The notes under the pieces were generated by a model. That model was not told the origin of the DNA. It saw only the letters and a list, made by a program, of their open reading frames with translations, and searched no databases. The position numbers and the translations under genes are program-made. Positions 1 to 10,459 of a stretch of 10,459 nt of DNA are shown here, one piece after another. Each line of letters starts with the position of its first letter. Position 1 is the first letter of the stretch. The DNA is from Dunaliella salina (taxonomy: Eukaryota; Chlorophyta; Chlorophyceae; Chlamydomonadales; Dunaliellaceae): positions 3,304 to 13,762 of the forward strand of contig MU071170.1 of assembly GCA_002284615.2 (NCBI GenBank), given 5' to 3'.

Positions 1-1195
1 ATGTACTTTCATGTGTATACATGCATGTTTGTGCAGAGCTCTATGGTGTATAAGTGTGTCGCAAGTGTCACCATGATTTATTTCAAACATGAAATGTTAA
101 ATCAGGAGGTGAAAAAAATTCTGCCAGAAGCACCCGTAAATTGTGGGCTGGACCCCCCTGACCCACCACACACCCCCAGGACCCCCCTTCCAGTGCCCCA
201 ATCCAGACAAGGAGGGTACCGACCTTTTCCTCTTTTTGTAAGCCATCCATCTTGATACTCGGCGCCTTTGCAGAAAATGGTTGCAGGAGAGTTATGGGGC
301 AAAAACTGTGCAGCAGATTCCATGCATTCCTGCCTTTCCAGGGACCAACAACTGGCTTGCAAGTCCATAAATTGCCCTCCTGATCTCACCGTGCAAGGAG
401 ATGTTATGACTTGTCACTAACCTTGTCACTAACCAAAAGGTAATGAGTTTGGATTGGTTTTCTGCATGTTTGCCTCCACACCCCCTGCCCATACCCTCGC
501 ATGCATGGCACTTACTCCTAGCACCCCACCCCCCCTTAAGCTTTACCCAATTTGCTCTGAGAGCATGCCAAACAACAGTTCACAACCCCAGTCCTCCAAC
601 AATGAGTTTGGATTTCTGTAGAAGTGGCTCAGAAAATTGGAGGGGGGGGTCCAATTTTCCAAAAAGTTCAGACCCTCCGACGGACCAACACCTTCCCACC
701 CTCTCCTATTGGACTCACAATATGTATATGCCAATCGGCAGTTCTCAAGCTCAGAATCCCGAATTTATAATTTTCCGAATTTTTAATTTCTAAAGGAAAT
801 GACACGTGCCGTCCAAAAGTTATGCTTTCTGGCGCCTCCTGACTAAGTGGTGGAAACATGGATGATGCCTTCTTGACGGCTGTTGGGTACATGTCTTGTG
901 CTCAAGGCGCTCTTACTTAAAAGCAGGCTTGAGTTGGATTTGAAGTTTGGGAGGTATAGGTGTCTGGTTATTTAAATGACAATGATTGAATGATAATATA
1001 TTATTACTATGAAATTCATGATAATCAGTTTCTTTCTGGATACTCAGCTACAAGAGGTGAGCATGGTGCTTCTGACTCGCATGTGCATTCCTCTTCTTGC
1101 AGACGCCATCCCTGGTCTTAGTGGTTGTACCCATTTTTTGATTAAATATGTTTAATTCGACACACACTATGCAATAAATTGAATTTTTTAACTCA
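1..1195. other. Non-coding stretch upstream of the transposon, no gene recognised
   Basis: I find no convincing coding sequence here on either strand. The open frames are short, overlap one another and show no family motifs. The visible structure is minor: a tandem 12-mer (cttgtcactaac) at about 412-436, and a direct repeat beginning atgagtttggatt at 443 and 602. There are C-rich runs near 150-190 and 520-540, and AT-rich sequence at 960-1195. If the DNA2 gene extends to the left, this could be part of a large intron or its upstream flank. No helicase motif (Walker A, DEAGQ-like, QYRM) could be read in it. Confidence 0.5.
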
Positions 1196-1911
1196 ATTAG
1201 TACCAGTGCTTTGCCTTGATGCCATGAAATAAAATTGACACCATACTTAACGGTGCTGTTTTGACGTCAACGTCAGATAACCGTAATTTACGGTGGGTCT
1301 TTTCCTGACGGTGTGAAATCGTCAGTAACAGTGTGAAAAACTCAGACCGTCAGGAACTCAAGTGACCCGAAGGGTAAACTCATTTGCCGAGCAACTGCAC
1401 TCGCAGGCCTCCAAGTGAAATCAAATTGCCGTAATTAGATCAGAATCTGATATTCTGGACGTCAAAAAACGAGGGGGGTTAGGAGGAATGAGGTGAAGTG
1501 CAAAGGGATGAAGAGGAGGGGTTTGATGAGGAGGATGAGTTCATGAAGTTCTTCCCTGATCATGCCGGACTGAAGGGGAAGACTTGAAGAGCAGGGCATG
1601 TGAACATGCCTGGATTCAGCTGAGATTTTTTGTGGATATAGCAAGGTACTGTTTCACGAACGCACTTGAAGTGCAGGGACACAGGCTTCTGCAGAACTAT
1701 GCATATTTGCAGGCATCACCTACAATTTATGTAATTTCTGACTATTGTTTACCGAAAAAAATGAAAATGCCCAATTTTCAACGTCAAAAATAAAAATCAC
1801 CGCCACTTATGGTCAAGATTTAGATTTTGACGGTAAAATTCGTAAATTACGTTATGGACCGTAAATTACGCCTGACGCCGTCAGGCGTCAGAGCACAGCA
1901 CTGATTAGTAC
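1196..1911. mobile_element. Non-autonomous hAT-like DNA transposon (MITE), 700 bp, with 8-bp target duplication
   Basis: The element runs from 1204 to 1903 and is flanked by a perfect 8-bp direct repeat, ATTAGTAC, at 1196-1203 and 1904-1911. The ends are inverted repeats: the left end is CAGTGCTTTGCCTTGATGCC and the right end, read on the minus strand, is CAGTGCTGTGCTCTGACGCC, matching at 16 of 20 positions. An 8-bp target duplication with ends starting YARNG is the known signature of the hAT superfamily. Subterminal repeats are present: the palindrome CCGTAATTTACGG at 1281-1293, CGTAAATTACG-type copies near 1839-1870, CCTGACGG at 1304, CCGTCAGG at 1347 and CCTGACGCCGTCAGG at 1871-1885. These are plausible transposase-binding sites. 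No transposase can be read inside, so it would depend on an enzyme supplied elsewhere. The intact target duplication suggests a fairly recent insertion. Confidence 0.85.
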
Positions 1912-2191
1912 ACTGTGCTTACCTGTGCCGGATATCCTTCCTCCTCCGTATGGTCCACCTGCAGGTCTTGCCATGTTTCGCCCTGACGCGTTTCCCGACG
2001 TACTGCACGCAACATGCAATGCCTGTATGCGCTTGACCATATTTGCAGCACACTGGGTGCTGCTTGATAAGCAGCCCAATGTGTTTGGACCAAGTTTGCT
2101 TCCTGCAGGCGCTTGAACAGATATGCTGCTTAAGGTGGCTTTGGCCAAAAGTGCTGATGAGAGCACTGCCCAACGTGCAACTCATTTGCAG
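1912..2191 (+). other. Sequence before exon 1 with three degenerate copies of the exon front
   Basis: The motif gcgcttga occurs at 2029, 2109 and 2192, a spacing of 80 and 83 nt. The second and third copies are preceded by an acceptor-like tgcag; the third is the proposed start of DNA2 exon 1. Other words recur between copies, such as tgctgctt, and gtttggaccaagt against gctttggccaaaagt. This suggests decayed tandem units. The frame used by exon 1 is open back to 2117, so the true exon could start upstream of 2192. A TGA at 2114-2116 closes that frame further left. Confidence 0.45.
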
Positions 2192-8118
<5,927 letters not shown>

Positions 8119-8383
8119 AGCAGATGATGGAGAGGCCAGATGGTGGCCACAATCTCTGGCGACAGTGAAGGCACATTGTTTGCAGTTTTCAAGCTTTTCC
8201 AATTGTTGTCTTGCCCTTCTTCGTGATCAGGAATGCTAAATTTCGTCTAGTTCAGTAACGGATCTGTCGAAACTACGTGGCCATGGTTGTATATATTGTT
8301 AGATTGGGTATGAATGTCCACAAGTAGGGGTTAGTTGGGCTTTCAAGGACGGGCATGCTTTTAATCGAAATTTGTTATAAAGA
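8119..8383 (+). other. Probable DNA2 3' untranslated region and flank
   Basis: This stretch has no supported open frame. It follows the DNA2 stop and becomes AT-rich toward 8280-8390. I did not find a TGTAA signal of the volvocine type, nor an AATAAA, close behind the stop, so the transcript end is not placed. Confidence 0.4.
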
Positions 8384-8640
8384 AAAAAAAAAGCCTACGC
8401 AAGCCAAAGGCCGCGTGCATTAGGAGAAGGAACACTTGTTGCCTCGTCTTCTCGAGTGTGGCTATATTTTGGGATTTGATTTGAACACGGCTCTTTTTTG
8501 AGCCAATGTGTCTCCTCTTCCTTAATTGATGTAGGGAGAGTTTCTCTGCCTACGTAGTTTTTATTTTTTTCTTTTTTTTCTTGTCTTGTCTTTTTGAGTG
8601 TGGCTATATTTTGGGATTCGATCTGAACTCGTGTCATGTT
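8384..8640. repeat. A-rich dispersed repeat copy 2 and a duplicated 45-nt unit
   Basis: An A10-type run and gcctacgcaagccaaaggcc at about 8383-8412 match the dispersed family. They are followed by a unit containing gagtgtggctatattttggg att at 8454-8476, which is repeated exactly at 8596-8618, 142 nt away. Both copies continue into a related gat(t/c)tgaac. Between them, gggagagtttctctgcctacgtag and a T-rich run match 7183-7212. Read on the minus strand, the gaac/gat end looks like ttcagatcgaatccc, vaguely like a tRNA B box, so a SINE-like origin on that strand is possible. Confidence 0.5.
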
Positions 8641-8861
8641 TCATTTTTTCTTTTCACAAATTTCAAATCTGTCCTTCAGGCATCTGTTGATCAACCTCTC
8701 CTCAGCTGAAAATCAAATTGCCATGCCAGTCATTGTCTTGGACGATGAAGCCAATGTTTTTGGAGAACACATAAGAAGGAATGGCCTCTTAAAGAGCTTG
8801 ATCTTGACACTCACAAAGCCACCAAGCTTGCTCTGAAGCTCATGCCCATTCTGAAAAACGT

Positions 8862-9310
8862 GTAGGCAGGCCAGAGGCAGCGTGCATGAAGAGGAGACCC
8901 CCTACCCAGCATACTAGCTGGGTCCCCACCACAGGTCCCTCGAAATCTACACTAGACACAACACAACAGGCCTAGAGAGCCAGGGGTCTGAAGGGTTGTC
9001 TGCCATGCTCCTGGACGCTCAGACTCTCCTTCTGCTCTCCACTGCCGCGCGTTCAGCAAACCACCCCCAACCCCTGGAAGCTCCCTGAAAATGAGGAACA
9101 TGCCTGATGTAATTAATGTTTGTCCAGCGGCATGCATGAGCATCCAGAGGCACGGCGAGCAGCAACCCTCCAGATCTTCATTAGGTCTGCTTTTGGCTCT
9201 CTCCTAGACTAGCTCTGTCTAGTGTAGGTTCTGAGGGCTTTCAGGTGAGGCCACTGCTGCCTTGCGTAGACTCTTCTTTTCTTTGCGTAGACTTTTCTTT
9301 TCTTTTCCTT
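8862..9310. repeat. Inverted pair of dispersed repeats (possible foldback element)
   Basis: The left arm begins near 8862 with gtgtaggcaggccagaggca and continues to ccctcgaaatctacactagac and ggcctagagagcc at about 8937-8981. The right arm, read on the minus strand from about 9290 back to 9205, has gtctacgcaaggcagcag, ggcctcacctgaaagccctc, acctacactagacagagc and ctaggagagagcc. The shared order of ctacactagac and (c)tag(g)agagcc in opposite orientation makes an imperfect inverted repeat around a ~200-nt centre. The right end carries a duplicated gcgtagact(c/t)ttcttttct. The centre has no coding sequence I can support. A perfect 7-bp stem, acccagc/gctgggt, lies inside the left arm. Confidence 0.55.
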
Positions 9311-9432
9311 TCTTAATGTTTTTTTTATGCTGAAGATTTCGCTTTTTGTCTGGAAAGGCCCAGACTCATGAGCGATTCGACTATGTAATCATTGGTGTGG
9401 ATGGTGCCAGCCAATAAGAACCAAAAAAATAT

Positions 9433-9450
9433 GATTTAGATTTAGATTTA
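9433..9450 (-). repeat. (TAAATC)3 microsatellite tail of the LINE
   Basis: Three exact copies of gattta on the + strand read (TAAATC)3 on the minus strand, immediately at the end of the retrotransposon frame. The first TAA is the stop codon. Short simple-repeat 3' tails are typical of several non-LTR retrotransposon clades. The true insertion boundary is not certain because no target duplication is visible within the window. Confidence 0.65.
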
Positions 9451-10459
9451 CAATGGGGGATCTTCAGCCAGATTGTTCGACTGATCGTCCTGTGACTGGT
9501 CCTCGCCAGCCAACATAATATCCGTAAGCTCAGGAATAAACAAATAGAGCTTGTTGTTGTGTTGCAAGAGGAAATCATGCACAGCCTGGACATTAACATG
9601 CTGTAAATAAGTTTTTTTCCATTAAAAAAAACACCTGAGAAGCAATTGAACAGGTAAGCATACTTTCTCCTCAAATCACGAACAGCTGCGTTTCAGCACG
9701 TCAAAAGGGCATGGACTTCATCCTGAATCTCATCACAAGAGCAGCAATCACACACGAGAGGGTTTTGAGAATCCTAAGCCGCTGTCTCCACCTTCAGTCT
9801 GTGTGCCCTAAATCTGAAACGGCTAACATTCCACACGACGTGTTGGGAAAAATCCAAATGCGTGTCTCGGTAAGCGGGCTGGGGCATGCACATTGTGGTC
9901 AAAAGGCACTGCAAAACAAAGTTTGATAGGTTGCCAATTTACTGTCAGTCTCCCGTGGGTTTACTCCCTCAACATCTCTCCACACTGGCCGCAACCTGTG
10001 CCTGAGGTCAGCAGTGAATTCTCGAATAGGAGTAGGAGTACCCTGCTGCATAGCTTCAACAAAGAAATCACAGCGCCGCAGGCCTTGAAAGGCATCTAAA
10101 ACTTGAGCAGTCCAGCAAGAAGGCTCACGAGAATGAATGTTCAGATCCGCTTTCAGCACTCTTCTCAGCGTCTCGCTCAGCGTTCAACAGGCTGTTGAAC
10201 CTGAGCATGCTATTATACATTTTAACAACAGACCTGAACCAGTAAAACTGGGGCGGCTCATGACCACACTTCCGCAAAACAGCCCAGTTTGGAGTGGTAC
10301 GTTTGACACCAACCCAACGTGCTTTTAAGATGAACTCACATGCCGCACTTGCAGGTCACTCGCAAACTCCTTGCCCTCTTTCATGTACTCAGTTCCCCAC
10401 ACCTGCCCTGCATACAGTCCAGCTGGAACCACGTATGTCTTCCCAAGCCACAGAGAGAC
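9433..10459 (-). pseudogene. Decayed 3' end of a non-LTR retrotransposon (LINE) reverse-transcriptase ORF
   Basis: Read on the minus strand from the window edge, 44 codons include WLGKTYVVPAGLYAGQVWGT and then stop at 10325-10327. Homologous-looking coding continues in other frames: VKRTTPNWAVLRKCGHEP and FYWFRSVVKMYNSML, then LKADLNIHSREPSCWTAQVL and WRDVEGVNPRETDSKLATYQ at 10159-9899, then DFSQHVVWNVSRFRFRAHRL. A Cys/His cluster, CDCCSCDEIQDEVHALLTC, resembles the zf-RVT motif found after LINE reverse transcriptases. The last frame ends SQDDQSNNLAEDPPL and stops at 9448-9450. I see at least four frame changes and in-frame stops at 9774-9776 and 9693-9695, so this copy is dead. The polymerase domain and 5' end would lie beyond the right edge. 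The assignment rests on motif style and memory of algal elements. Confidence 0.75.

Noticed and set aside
340..412. ccag followed by GDQQLACKS, superficially like helicase motif III (GDHQQLPP)
   Set aside because: The surrounding residues do not fit the motif, the frame soon closes, and no motif II precedes or QYRM follows.

Overview
The window looks like nuclear DNA from a eukaryote, most likely a chlorophyte green alga. The evidence is a gene split by introns with CAG|GT-type junctions, a long Ala/Gly/Ser-rich insertion in a conserved enzyme, very long (GT)n microsatellites inside introns, and decayed transposable elements of two classes. A Dunaliella-like alga is my best guess, but that is an inference from style and not from a search. 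There is no bacterial gene organisation.

The one real gene I can support is the 3' part of a DNA2-type replication helicase/nuclease on the + strand, about 2192-8118. Five exons join in frame: 2192-2285 (5' edge uncertain), 3049-3143, 3614-4366, 5598-5750 and 8032-8118. Together they encode roughly the last 393 residues. These cover the segment before helicase domain 2A, the PYRAQ segment, motif V (DKYQ|GRDK, split by an intron), motif VI (NVALTRAKH) and a short hydrophobic C-terminus ending at a TGA. The nuclease domain and helicase motifs I-IV are not visible and should lie upstream of the window. Exon 3 carries a roughly 225-residue low-complexity insertion between PYRAQ and motif V.

The most unusual property of the locus is that its splice junctions are surrounded by degenerate tandem copies of themselves. 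The start of exon 1 appears three times at about 80-nt spacing. The acceptor and front of exon 2 have at least two decayed copies inside intron 1. The exon 3 donor is repeated four times with an exact 42-nt period. The acceptor plus the first ~80 nt of exon 4 is duplicated about 210-217 nt upstream as a broken exon with its own potential donor. Part of the last exon also has a faint copy upstream. Three of the four introns carry a long (GT)n tract close behind the donor, and in one the donor is the first GT of the tract.

Around the gene, 1-1203 holds nothing I recognise. Positions 1204-1903 are an exact 700-bp non-autonomous hAT-like transposon with 20-bp inverted ends and a perfect 8-bp target duplication. 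Intron 4 (5751-8031) holds a Z-DNA-prone tract, a (CAT)20 array, an A-rich interspersed repeat and a strong hairpin. Downstream of the gene, 8384-9310 is a patchwork of short dispersed repeats, including an inverted pair. Positions 9433-10459 are the decayed minus-strand 3' end of a non-LTR retrotransposon, with frameshifts, in-frame stops and a (TAAATC)3 tail.
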